Shown one piece after another: positions 1-6,256 of a stretch of DNA of 8,847 bases. How positions within the stretch are numbered: the first letter of the stretch is position 1; each line of letters begins with the position of its first letter. Source of the DNA: Anaerolineales bacterium (GTDB lineage Bacteria; Chloroflexota; Anaerolineae; Anaerolineales; Villigracilaceae); the NCBI GenBank assembly GCA_020847355.1, contig JADLCG010000224.1, forward strand, positions 1 to 8,847, in the 5' to 3' direction. The translations under genes were made by a program, and so were the position numbers. The notes under the pieces are model-generated. The model did no database searches. It saw only the letters and a program-made list of their open reading frames with translations, and had not been told where the DNA came from.

Positions 1-612
1 ACGCCGTTTATCACCGAAGAAATTTGGGGACACCTCCGAAGTTCGATTCTCGATTCTCGAATCTCGGAAATTGCCAAAGACTGGTCCATTGCTTTGATTG
101 CCGCCAAATTTCCCGAGCCAACCGATGAACAATCTTGGGAAGCGAAATCAATCGCCGAGTTTGAATTGATTCAAGAAATTGTGCGTTCGATTCGCAATCT
201 CCGCGCAGAAAAGGGCATCGCCCCATCGAAAAAACTTCCCGCCGTCATTTCAGCGGGCGATAAATTTGATTTGATTCAAAATCAAATTTCAACGATTGCA
301 TCCCTGGCGGGGCTGGAACAATCTCAAATTACTAATCACCAATTACTAAAAGACAAGCCCGGCGATTCCACTGCCCTCGTCATCGGCTCGATTGAAATTT
401 ACCTTCCATTGGCTGGCATGGTGGATACAGCCAACGAAAAAGCTCGCCTTGAAAAAGAACTCAAAGAAGCCGAAAGCCATATTACCAGATTGGAAAATTT
501 ATTAAATAGCGATTTCGCCAACAAAGCTCCAGCCGCATTGGTGCAAAAAGAAAAAGACAAATTGGCAGGTTATAAAGATACGGCTGAGAAAATCAAAGCG
601 CAATTGAAATAA
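1..612 (+). CDS. valS: Valyl-tRNA synthetase, C-terminal part (5' end outside window)
   Basis: This is the last 203 codons of valyl-tRNA synthetase, the cytoplasmic class I enzyme that charges tRNA-Val. The frame is open from base 1 and stops at TAA 610-612. It begins with TPFITEEIW, the conserved end of the class I anticodon-binding domain. The segment QEIVRSIRNLRAEKGIAPSKK is typical of this enzyme. The last ~65 residues (from about residue 138, with KARLEKELKEAESHITRLE) are the charged coiled-coil arm found at the C-terminus of ValRS, which contacts the tRNA. The catalytic HIGH and KMSKS motifs lie upstream of the window. Two short stretches, about residues 13-25 and 107-119, are encoded by 7-bp repeats and look like expanded loops. 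No terminator follows the stop; the next promoter box begins 11 nt later. Identity is secure; only completeness is limited. Confidence 0.95.
   Translation, partial: TPFITEEIWGHLRSSILDSRISEIAKDWSIALIAAKFPEPTDEQSWEAKSIAEFELIQEIVRSIRNLRAEKGIAPSKKLPAVISAGDKFDLIQNQISTIASLAGLEQSQITNHQLLKDKPGDSTALVIGSIEIYLPLAGMVDTANEKARLEKELKEAESHITRLENLLNSDFANKAPAALVQKEKDKLAGYKDTAEKIKAQLK
43..66. repeat. Degenerate heptanucleotide repeat inside valS
   Basis: Three consecutive 7-mers, TCGATTC (43-49), TCGATTC (50-56) and TCGAATC (57-63), followed by a partial TCG. They encode a Ser/Ile/Leu/Asp/Arg stretch just after the conserved TEEIW segment. 21 bp equals seven codons, so the reading frame is kept. Confidence 0.6.
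320..354. repeat. Second degenerate heptanucleotide repeat inside valS
   Basis: The 7-mers AATTACT (327-333), AATCACC (334-340) and AATTACT (341-347) follow one another directly. Weaker copies may flank them at 320-326 and 348-354. The unit differs from the repeat at 43-66 but has the same 7-bp period. It encodes the polar stretch around QITNHQLLK, probably a surface loop. Confidence 0.55.
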
Positions 613-622
613 GAGTTTGCGT

Positions 623-628
623 TATAAT
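623..628 (+). promoter_or_regulatory. -10 box of the promoter for the FMN riboswitch operon
   Basis: A perfect TATAAT lies 11 nt after the valS stop and 18 nt before the first paired base of the aptamer. That places the start of transcription at about 634-636. No good -35 box stands at 16-18 bp spacing. TTGAAA at 604-609 resembles one but is only 13 bp away, so the -35 contact is uncertain. Because valS has no terminator of its own, valS transcripts may also run into the riboswitch. Confidence 0.55.
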
Positions 629-645
629 ACAAAAAATAAATAATA

Positions 646-821
646 ACCTTCGGGGCAGGGTGACACTGCGCCGCACAAAGTGCAGGTGAATTCCCGATCG
701 GTGGTACAGCCCACGAGCCTGTTTAGGTACATCGCTTTCCTCCTTAGGAAAACGGGCATGATTCGGTGACTCGCGCAACGAGAATTCCGAAGCCGACAGT
801 ATAGTCTGGATAGAAGAAGGT
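646..821 (+). promoter_or_regulatory. FMN riboswitch (RFN element) aptamer
   Basis: The conserved RFN blocks appear in order: CTTCGGGGCAGGGTG (648-662), AATTCCCGATCGGTGGTA (689-706), AGCCCACGAGCC (708-719), ATTCGGTG (761-768), AATTCCGAAGCCGACAGT (783-800), and ATAGTCTGGAT then GAAGGT at the end. The closing stem P1 pairs ACCTTC (646-651) with GAAGGT (816-821). The variable P4 stem pairs 717-724 with 750-757 (8 bp with one G-U). Two extra hairpins are inserted in the loops, at about 663-687 and 769-781. The element binds FMN and represses the genes that follow; here it precedes an ABC importer, which points to riboflavin uptake. Identification is by the consensus sequence and is very secure. 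Confidence 0.96.
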
Positions 822-861
822 ACACACGCCATAACCATGCGGTCTATGCGTTGATTCATGC

Positions 862-893
862 CCCGAGAACATTTAATGTTCTCGGGATTTTTT
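862..893 (+). terminator. Intrinsic terminator of the FMN riboswitch
   Basis: A perfect 11-bp inverted repeat, CCCGAGAACAT (862-872) and ATGTTCTCGGG (876-886), has a 3-nt loop and is followed by A and six T (888-893). It stands 40 nt after the aptamer and before the permease gene, so it is the expression platform. TGCCCCGA (859-866), which includes its 5' arm, is complementary to TCGGGGCA (650-657) in the aptamer; this supports a terminator/antiterminator switch in which bound FMN favours termination. Confidence 0.92.
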
Positions 894-975
894 ATGACAT
901 GCTTCGCGCCTCAGACTCCGCTTTGGCTTGTTTCCGCGCCCCGAACATTAACTTTGTTTGAGGCATTTTTATTTA
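894..975 (+). other. Leader between riboswitch terminator and permease gene
   Basis: I see no gene here. GCCCCGAACATTAA at 938-951 partly repeats the 5' arm of the terminator (860-876, minus a GA). GAGG at 960-963 is the only Shine-Dalgarno-like motif and stands 12 nt before ATG 976. Confidence 0.4.
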
Positions 976-1731
976 ATGATGAAAACTTTTTTCACGCGTT
1001 ATCTCGGCATTATTTCGATTGTCTTCGCCATCCCAATCTGGCAGTTGATCGTGCGCCTCAGCGGCTTGCCAAAATTTATTCTGCCCTCCCCGTTGGACGT
1101 ATATCTTAGATTTGTCACAGCCGTTACGGATGGCAGTTTATTGATTCACACGGGGCATACTTTGCTGGAAATTCTGCTCGGCTTGTTTTTTGGCGCTTGC
1201 TTTGCGACCATACTTGGGTATTTCTTGGCGAAATCCCGCGCGCTTGAAAAAATCTTAGCGCCATACCTCGTTGCCAGCCAAGCGATTCCAATTGTGGCGG
1301 TAGCGCCCTTGCTGATTTTGTGGTTCGGCTCGGGGCTGGCTCCTAAAGTTTTAATTTGCGCTTTGATCGTTTTCTTCCCCGTTTTAGTGAACACGATTGT
1401 CGGCGTGCGCGCCGTTCCGCCCGCGTTATATGATTTGATGAAGGCGCTCAAAGCCACGCGCTGGCAAATTTTATTCAAGTTGGAATTGCCCGCTTCTTTG
1501 CCTGTTTTGCTGGGCGGTCTAAGGATCGGCGCCACGCTTTCGGTGATTGGCGCAATCGTCGGCGAGTTGGTCAACGCCAAGCAAGGGCTGGGTTTTTTAT
1601 TGAAGGTCGGAGATTTTCAATACGATACCGCGATGGTTTTCGTGGCGATCTTGATGTTGATTACGCTGGCGTTAAGTTTATACGGCATAGTGACCTTGCT
1701 GGAAAAAAAGTTTTTGAAATGGATGAAATAG
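976..1731 (+). CDS. ribX: ABC transporter permease, predicted riboflavin importer (RibX/ThiX type)
   Basis: This is a 251-residue integral membrane protein of the binding-protein-dependent permease superfamily (ThiX/SsuC/TauC type), expected to form the homodimeric channel of the importer. About six hydrophobic segments are visible, near residues 11-30, 61-84, 100-120, 125-145, 185-200 and 220-240. The cytoplasmic EAA loop that docks on the ATPase is seen at about 157-184 (ALKATRWQ, then LELPASLPVLLGGLRI). ILPSP near residue 35 is common at the N-terminus of this family. I chose ATG 976 because GAGG lies 12 nt upstream; ATG 979 is equally possible, and TTG 958 has no ribosome site. It is the first gene after an FMN riboswitch and is followed by a binding protein and an ATPase. 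The fold is certain; the riboflavin substrate is inferred from the riboswitch. Confidence 0.88.
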   Translation: MMKTFFTRYLGIISIVFAIPIWQLIVRLSGLPKFILPSPLDVYLRFVTAVTDGSLLIHTGHTLLEILLGLFFGACFATILGYFLAKSRALEKILAPYLVASQAIPIVAVAPLLILWFGSGLAPKVLICALIVFFPVLVNTIVGVRAVPPALYDLMKALKATRWQILFKLELPASLPVLLGGLRIGATLSVIGAIVGELVNAKQGLGFLLKVGDFQYDTAMVFVAILMLITLALSLYGIVTLLEKKFLKWMK

Positions 1732-1801
1732 GTCGCGCGTGCGGCGTGACGAAGCAAATGAAAAATATGGACATGCTTTTAGCATGACCTACACATATTA
1801 C

Positions 1802-1807
1802 AAGGAG
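1802..1807 (+). promoter_or_regulatory. Shine-Dalgarno site of the binding-protein gene
   Basis: AAGGAG stands 5 nt before ATG 1813. It is the strongest ribosome site in the transporter operon, which fits the need for more binding protein than permease or ATPase. Confidence 0.75.
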
Positions 1808-1812
1808 CTGTT

Positions 1813-2787
1813 ATGTTGAAGAAATTAAGTTTGATCGTGCTGGGGCTGAGTCTACTGCTGACGGCGTGCGGCAATTCACAGGTTAAGCATGAGGCGCTGA
1901 TTCACATCCGCCTGCCGATGGGTTATATTCCCAATATTCAATACGCGCCATTTTATGTCGCGGTTGAAAAAGGTTATTTCAAAGAAGCGGGCTTTGAAAT
2001 CGAGTTTGATTATTCGTTTGAAACCGATGGAGTCAAATTGGTGGGCGCGGGCGAACTGCCGTTTGCGGTTGTCTCTGGCGAGCAGGTCTTGTTGGCGCGC
2101 GCGCAAGCTGTGCCAGTGACTTATGTTGCCGCATGGTATCAACAATATCCGATCTCGGTGATCGCCAACGCGGATGAAAATATTTCAACCGCGCAGGATT
2201 TGAAGGGTAAAACAATTGGATTGCCGGGCTTGTTTGGCGCGAACTATATTGGTTTACGCGCTTTGTTATTTTCGGCGGGCTTGAAAGAATCGGATGTGAC
2301 GTTGGAAGAGGTCGGCTTCAATCAAGTGGAATTGATGGCGGCGGGCAAACAAAATATTATCGTCGGCTATACCGCCAACGAGCCGATTCAATTGAAAGCG
2401 CAAGGCATGAATGTGACCGAACTGCGCGTTTCCGATTCTGTGCAATTGGCGGCGAATGGAATTTTGACCAGCGAAAAAACGATTGCCGAAAATCCGGAAT
2501 TGGTGAAGGCGTTTGTGGGCGCGTTTTTGAAGGGCTTGCAATATACGATTGATCATCCTGATGAGGCGTATGCATTGAGCGCGCCGTCCATCCCGAATTT
2601 TGCCGAACAAGATCAGGCGGTGCAAAAAAATATTTTGCTAACCTCTATTGATTTATGGCGCGCCGACCGCTTGGGATATTCTGACCCGCAGGCTTGGGAA
2701 AATATGCAAGCTATTTTGCTTGAAATGAAATTGATTCCGCAAGCCTTAGATTTGGACAAAGCCTTTACCAACGAGTTCGTGCCTTAA
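1813..2787 (+). CDS. ribY: Substrate-binding lipoprotein, NMT1/ThiY-like, predicted riboflavin binder (RibY type)
   Basis: A 324-residue exported lipoprotein. The N-terminus is a lipoprotein signal peptide: Lys-Lys, a hydrophobic core, and the lipobox LTAC with the lipidated cysteine at residue 19. The mature part is an NMT1/THI5-like periplasmic-binding domain (about residues 32-260). Recognisable segments are YIPNIQYAPFYVAVEKGYF near 38-56, the DLKGKTIGLPG segment near 129-139 that starts the second lobe, and GYTANEPIQL near 185-194. The family binds pyrimidines, thiamine precursors, sulfonates or flavins. Here the FMN riboswitch upstream makes riboflavin or a close flavin the likely ligand. 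The gene starts 81 nt after the permease stop and has the best ribosome site of the operon. Start and family are well supported; the ligand is inference. Confidence 0.88.
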   Translation: MLKKLSLIVLGLSLLLTACGNSQVKHEALIHIRLPMGYIPNIQYAPFYVAVEKGYFKEAGFEIEFDYSFETDGVKLVGAGELPFAVVSGEQVLLARAQAVPVTYVAAWYQQYPISVIANADENISTAQDLKGKTIGLPGLFGANYIGLRALLFSAGLKESDVTLEEVGFNQVELMAAGKQNIIVGYTANEPIQLKAQGMNVTELRVSDSVQLAANGILTSEKTIAENPELVKAFVGAFLKGLQYTIDHPDEAYALSAPSIPNFAEQDQAVQKNILLTSIDLWRADRLGYSDPQAWENMQAILLEMKLIPQALDLDKAFTNEFVP

Positions 2788-2797
2788 TGATTATAAA

Positions 2798-2832
2798 AAG
2801 AGACGCGCAAGTTAACGATTTGCGCGTCTCTT
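2798..2832 (+). terminator. Strong hairpin between binding-protein and ATPase genes (possible partial terminator or 3'-end stabiliser)
   Basis: A perfect 13-bp inverted repeat, AAGAGACGCGCAA (2798-2810) and TTGCGCGTCTCTT (2820-2832), has a 9-nt loop. On the plus strand only a mixed tail follows (GGATTTATTTCT), so termination would be leaky. On the minus strand the stem is followed by a good T-run (CTTTTTATAA), but no minus-strand gene ends there. It most likely trims expression of the ATPase or protects the 3' end of the permease/binding-protein message. Confidence 0.6.
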
Positions 2833-2844
2833 GGATTTATTTCT

Positions 2845-3591
2845 ATGAATTCTAACCCTGCTTTGGTTGTAAAAGATTTATCCGTTGTCTTTGAAGATGA
2901 CAACGCCGAACTTCAGGCGCTTGAAAATATTTCGTTTGCGCTTCGCGCGCGCGAGTTTGTTTGTTTCTTAGGTCCTTCTGGCTCGGGCAAAACGACTTTA
3001 TTGCGCGCCATCGCGGGCTTGATCCAACCGACTGCCGGCGAAATTGATTTTAGGTTTGGTCGTCCGCCAAAGATCGGCATGGTCTTCCAGCAACCCAACC
3101 TGATGGTCTGGCGAAGCGTGCTGGACAATATCAAACTTCCGCTGGAATTAGAGGATGTAGATAAAAATATTGCCGAAGAAAAATCAAAAGAATTGATTGA
3201 TTTGGTTGGACTGAACGGCTTTGAGCGTTCTTATCCGCGCGATTTATCGGGCGGGATGGCGCAACGCGTGGGCATTGCGCGCGCGCTCATCCATGACCCA
3301 GACCTGCTCCTGCTCGACGAGCCGTTTGCCGCGCTGGATGCATTAACCCGCGAACGGATGTGGGGCGAGTTATCCAATATTTGGCAGGCGAAGCGAAAGA
3401 CAGTTGTGCTGGTGACGCATTCGATCAACGAAGCATTATTCCTTGCGGATCGAGTCTTGGTTCTTACGCAACGCCCAGGCCGAATCAAATTGGATTTGGA
3501 AGTGAGTTTGCCGCGCCCGCGCGCAGATGATATTCGTTATACGAGTCAATTTGGGGAGTTGGCGAAGAAATTGAGAGCGGCGATTGAGTGA
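2845..3591 (+). CDS. ABC transporter ATP-binding protein of the predicted riboflavin importer
   Basis: A 248-residue cytoplasmic ATPase of the nitrate/sulfonate/taurine/thiamine-precursor class (SsuB/TauB/ThiZ-like) that powers the permease encoded upstream. All catalytic motifs are intact: Walker A GPSGSGKTT (43-51), Q-loop VFQQPN (80-85), signature LSGGMAQR (134-141), Walker B LLLLDEP (154-160), the D-loop ALD (163-165), and the H-loop histidine at 192 (VTHS). Length is normal for the family. The start ATG has only a weak ribosome site (GGA at 2833-2835) and lies 12 nt after a strong hairpin, so translation is probably lower than that of the binding protein. It shares the operon and strand with the permease and binding protein, giving a complete three-part importer. 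Confidence 0.93.
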   Translation: MNSNPALVVKDLSVVFEDDNAELQALENISFALRAREFVCFLGPSGSGKTTLLRAIAGLIQPTAGEIDFRFGRPPKIGMVFQQPNLMVWRSVLDNIKLPLELEDVDKNIAEEKSKELIDLVGLNGFERSYPRDLSGGMAQRVGIARALIHDPDLLLLDEPFAALDALTRERMWGELSNIWQAKRKTVVLVTHSINEALFLADRVLVLTQRPGRIKLDLEVSLPRPRADDIRYTSQFGELAKKLRAAIE

Positions 3592-3635
3592 ATTGAAACT
3601 TGGGTTTTGAAAAGTTCTGAGTTTTTTATTAAGAG
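3592..3635. other. Convergent gap between transporter operon and minus-strand operon
   Basis: The ATPase gene (+) and the membrane-protein gene (-) end 44 bp apart. A weak plus-strand terminator is possible: AACTT (3597-3601) with AAGTT (3612-3616), a 10-nt loop, and six T at 3622-3627. The stem is only 5 bp and the T-run is five bases away, so it is not a firm call. Confidence 0.3.
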
Positions 3636-4190
3636 TTAAATTTCTCTAGATGCGTATTGGTCTACTGCAAAGCTATAAACAACTTTTAGATGATAAAAAG
3701 CTAACGACGTAAATAGTAATATGGATAAATTTGTTGAATTAAGAAATAAACCCAGTAAACCGAATGTCGCCAAACTTGCCGCAAGAACTTTTTGTGCGGG
3801 GAATTTTTGCAGTGCATTGACGATTAATGCGGCGATGACTGTGTAAATCCAAACTCCAAAACAGAGCGCGAGATTTTCGCTCAATAAAAAAGAAAATATC
3901 AAAGGTTGAATGTGAATTGCAATAAAAACCAATCGTAGCTTTGGATTTCCTTTGTAATAATTATTTGTGGATAGAGTGAGATTGGCAATAAAACCGGCGA
4001 GGACATCGAAAATCAAAAGAAATAAAATGATTATTTTCCAAAAAGAGAGTTCGTTCCACTCTGTATTTGTAAAATAAAACAATCCCAATGTTCCTAGTAT
4101 GCTGGTAAGAAATATCATTATCAATTCAGGAACTGAGGATTTTTCTCCGAGCGCCTCGCGCAGTGAAACGGGAATTTGTACAGTTTTCAT
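3636..4190 (-). CDS. Six-helix membrane protein of unknown family
   Basis: I do not recognise this 184-residue protein. After a short polar N-terminus (MKTVQIPVSLREALGEK) it shows about six hydrophobic stretches, near residues 22-40, 50-72, 85-104, 108-127, 135-150 and 152-172, with a short charged tail. No catalytic motif is evident. NNYYKGNPKLR near 76-86 forms the most polar loop. I chose ATG 4188-4190 because it lies 2 nt after the stop of the upstream gene with TTGAGA before it; an ATG 45 nt earlier would run back into that gene. It is the last gene of the cupin/aminopropyltransferase-like operon. It is visibly richer in A+T than its neighbours, which may reflect its hydrophobic content or a different origin. 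Confidence 0.75.
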   Translation of the reverse strand: MKTVQIPVSLREALGEKSSVPELIMIFLTSILGTLGLFYFTNTEWNELSFWKIIILFLLIFDVLAGFIANLTLSTNNYYKGNPKLRLVFIAIHIQPLIFSFLLSENLALCFGVWIYTVIAALIVNALQKFPAQKVLAASLATFGLLGLFLNSTNLSILLFTSLAFYHLKVVYSFAVDQYASREI

Positions 4191-4192
4191 TT

Positions 4193-6256
4193 TTATCTCA
4201 ATATCTGGAATAGATTGCTGTAATCGTCTGTCCATAACGGAATATTCGTAGTGTACCCGTCAAACGCTTCGGAACGCGCTTGAATGGCGGGGATTTGGAG
4301 CAAACTTGGATTGGGGGTTAGTAACAGCCATTCCGTTACATATCCGCCGCGCGGATCGCCGGCATAACTAACGCTGACGATATTTAATTTATAGTATTGA
4401 GCAATTTGCCAAAAGATGGGGCGTAAATCCAAATGGCGGTTGGAGATATGCGCCGCGATGATTCCATCCGCTGAAAGGTGTTTAAGGTATAGATCAAAGG
4501 CTTCTTTGGTGACGAGATGAACGGGGATTGAATCACTGCTGAAGGTGTCCAACACCAGCACGTCAAAATTTTGCGAGCCGTTTTCCGCGAGTTCATGCTC
4601 AAGCGAAGCGCGCGCGTCTCCGGCGACCATAGTGATTTGGGCTTGGCTGTCTTTGACAAAAGAGAAGAAATCGCCTTCGCCTTCCGCTAAACTAATCACC
4701 GCCGGGTTGATTTCGTAGAGGCGGTAGTCGTCGTTGGGCTGACCGTAAATGGCGAGCGTGCCAATGCCTACGCCGAGTAAACCAACTTTTAGACCGCGAT
4801 CCGTGCGCGGATAGTTCAATAGCGCCAACCCTGCGCCGCTTTCAGGCGTGTAGTAGGTCGTCGGCGTATCTCTTAACTGCGGGCTGATGAATTGAATTCC
4901 ATGTACCGTGACGCCGTGCGACATCACATAAGCGGGTTCATGCGATCCGTTGGGAATTTGCTCGCGGACGCGAATCACGCCGTAGAAATTGCGCTCGGCA
5001 AATAAAAGCCCGGAAGCGTTGCCCAACATACTTAGCGTGATTGAAACTAAAAGAAAGACCGTGAGCATGAAGCGCGAAAGCGCAAAGGGATTTAATGCTT
5101 TGGGGTTTTTCCGCACGCTTAACCATAAGGCGCTGGCTAAAGCAAAAGCCACCATAAATTCCCAATAGCCGTTGAAGATGATCGGCGCGATCAGGCTGGC
5201 GAACATTCCGCCGAGCGCGCCGCCAATTGAAACCATCAGATAAAACGAGGTGAGATGTTGCGCGCTGGGGCGCAGTAGATATAACTCGCCATGACAGAGC
5301 ATACACGCCGAGAACATCAGCAGGCAGTAGATTAGGATCTGGTAATAAACATGAATGCTGTTGAAGTTGAACGCCATCCAGATATACAGAACAACTGAAA
5401 CGGCGAAGAGGATTAAATAAAACTTGCGGTTGTAGCCGTCTGAAAAAGCTAAAATAAACGAAAGCAAATATAAAGCCAGCGGCAGAATCCATAAGAACGG
5501 AATCACCGCCACTTCTTGCGAGATTTGGTTGGTGGTCGCAAGCAAGAGCAGAGACGCAGTTCCGCTTAGTAGAATCCAAAGCGTGAACAAAGCGCGAGTT
5601 GGGGCAATGCCGTTAGAAACAGAATCCGCTTGGGGTTGGGCAAGCGGCGCGGCTTTTTGATTTTGAAGCGCAATATAGACGGCGAGTAATCCAAAGAGCA
5701 TGAAGCCTGCAGACCACATCCAGCCTTGCGCTTTTAAGGTTAGGTTGGGTTCGATCAAAGTTGGGTAGGCTAATAAGCCCAATAACGAACCGAGGTTTGA
5801 AAGCGAATATAAACGCGCATAGGATTGATCTGGAAAAATTTTCGCAAACCAAGCTTGCATTAGCGGACCGTTGGCGGCGAGGATGAAATACGGAAGCCCA
5901 ACCGAGATAATCAATAATTTGAAGATTTCAAAACTTGGGATTGAGAGGTCGTTTGGTTTTAAATCAATCGGCGGAGTGATCGGAGATTTCCAAAAAAAAC
6001 TGAGCAGAGCCAAAAGCAAAATTGATAAAGCGGTTAATGAAATGTGCACGCCGCTTTGTAAAGAGTTTTTGATGCGCCCGATCAGCCAGTAGGCGTAGGC
6101 ATAGCCGCCAGTGAGCAGGACTTGAAAAAACAACATTACGGTCGTCCACACGTCGGGAGCGCCGCCAAACCACGGCAAAATAAATTTCCCGACCAGCGGT
6201 TGAATTTGAAATAATAAAAAGGCGGAAAGAAAAATGCTGAGCGCAAAAATGAGCAT
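4193..6256 (-). CDS. Polytopic membrane protein fused to a spermidine-synthase-like domain
   Basis: A 687-residue two-part protein. The N-terminal ~420 residues are very hydrophobic, with about a dozen membrane helices; QIQPLVGKFILPWFGGAP (17-34) and FILAANGPLMQAWFA (124-138) are typical of the 'fused MFS/spermidine synthase' family. The C-terminal ~260 residues resemble an aminopropyltransferase/methyltransferase Rossmann domain: HGVTVHGIQF (447-456), a nucleotide-binding loop GLLGVGIGTLA (492-502), the acidic YEINPAV (514-520), GDARASL (546-552), and LDTFSSDSIPVH (569-580), whose Asp residues correspond to the catalytic site of spermidine synthases. It ends with WTDDYSNLF (675-683), also conserved in the family. 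The substrate is unknown and no polyamine genes are nearby. The start overlaps the cupin stop by one base (TAATG) with no ribosome site, so it is probably translationally coupled. Confidence 0.88.
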   Translation of the reverse strand: MLIFALSIFLSAFLLFQIQPLVGKFILPWFGGAPDVWTTVMLFFQVLLTGGYAYAYWLIGRIKNSLQSGVHISLTALSILLLALLSFFWKSPITPPIDLKPNDLSIPSFEIFKLLIISVGLPYFILAANGPLMQAWFAKIFPDQSYARLYSLSNLGSLLGLLAYPTLIEPNLTLKAQGWMWSAGFMLFGLLAVYIALQNQKAAPLAQPQADSVSNGIAPTRALFTLWILLSGTASLLLLATTNQISQEVAVIPFLWILPLALYLLSFILAFSDGYNRKFYLILFAVSVVLYIWMAFNFNSIHVYYQILIYCLLMFSACMLCHGELYLLRPSAQHLTSFYLMVSIGGALGGMFASLIAPIIFNGYWEFMVAFALASALWLSVRKNPKALNPFALSRFMLTVFLLVSITLSMLGNASGLLFAERNFYGVIRVREQIPNGSHEPAYVMSHGVTVHGIQFISPQLRDTPTTYYTPESGAGLALLNYPRTDRGLKVGLLGVGIGTLAIYGQPNDDYRLYEINPAVISLAEGEGDFFSFVKDSQAQITMVAGDARASLEHELAENGSQNFDVLVLDTFSSDSIPVHLVTKEAFDLYLKHLSADGIIAAHISNRHLDLRPIFWQIAQYYKLNIVSVSYAGDPRGGYVTEWLLLTPNPSLLQIPAIQARSEAFDGYTTNIPLWTDDYSNLFQILR

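Noticed and set aside
593..859. Minus-strand open frames across the riboswitch
   Set aside because: They are antisense to a strongly conserved structured RNA and resemble no protein.
958..975. TTG 958 as permease start
   Set aside because: No Shine-Dalgarno motif precedes it, and the added residues are not typical; ATG 976 has GAGG upstream.
858..1109. Open frame starting at the terminator and running into the permease
   Set aside because: It overlaps the terminator and the permease gene in another frame and its translation shows no domain or ribosome site.
1772..1786. Hairpin CATGCT-TTT-AGCATG before the binding-protein gene
   Set aside because: Only 6 bp and no T-run; too weak to call a terminator or regulatory element.
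4191..4235. Upstream ATG at 4235 for the six-helix protein
   Set aside because: It would overlap the preceding gene by 43 bases, and ATG 4190 follows that gene's stop by 2 nt.
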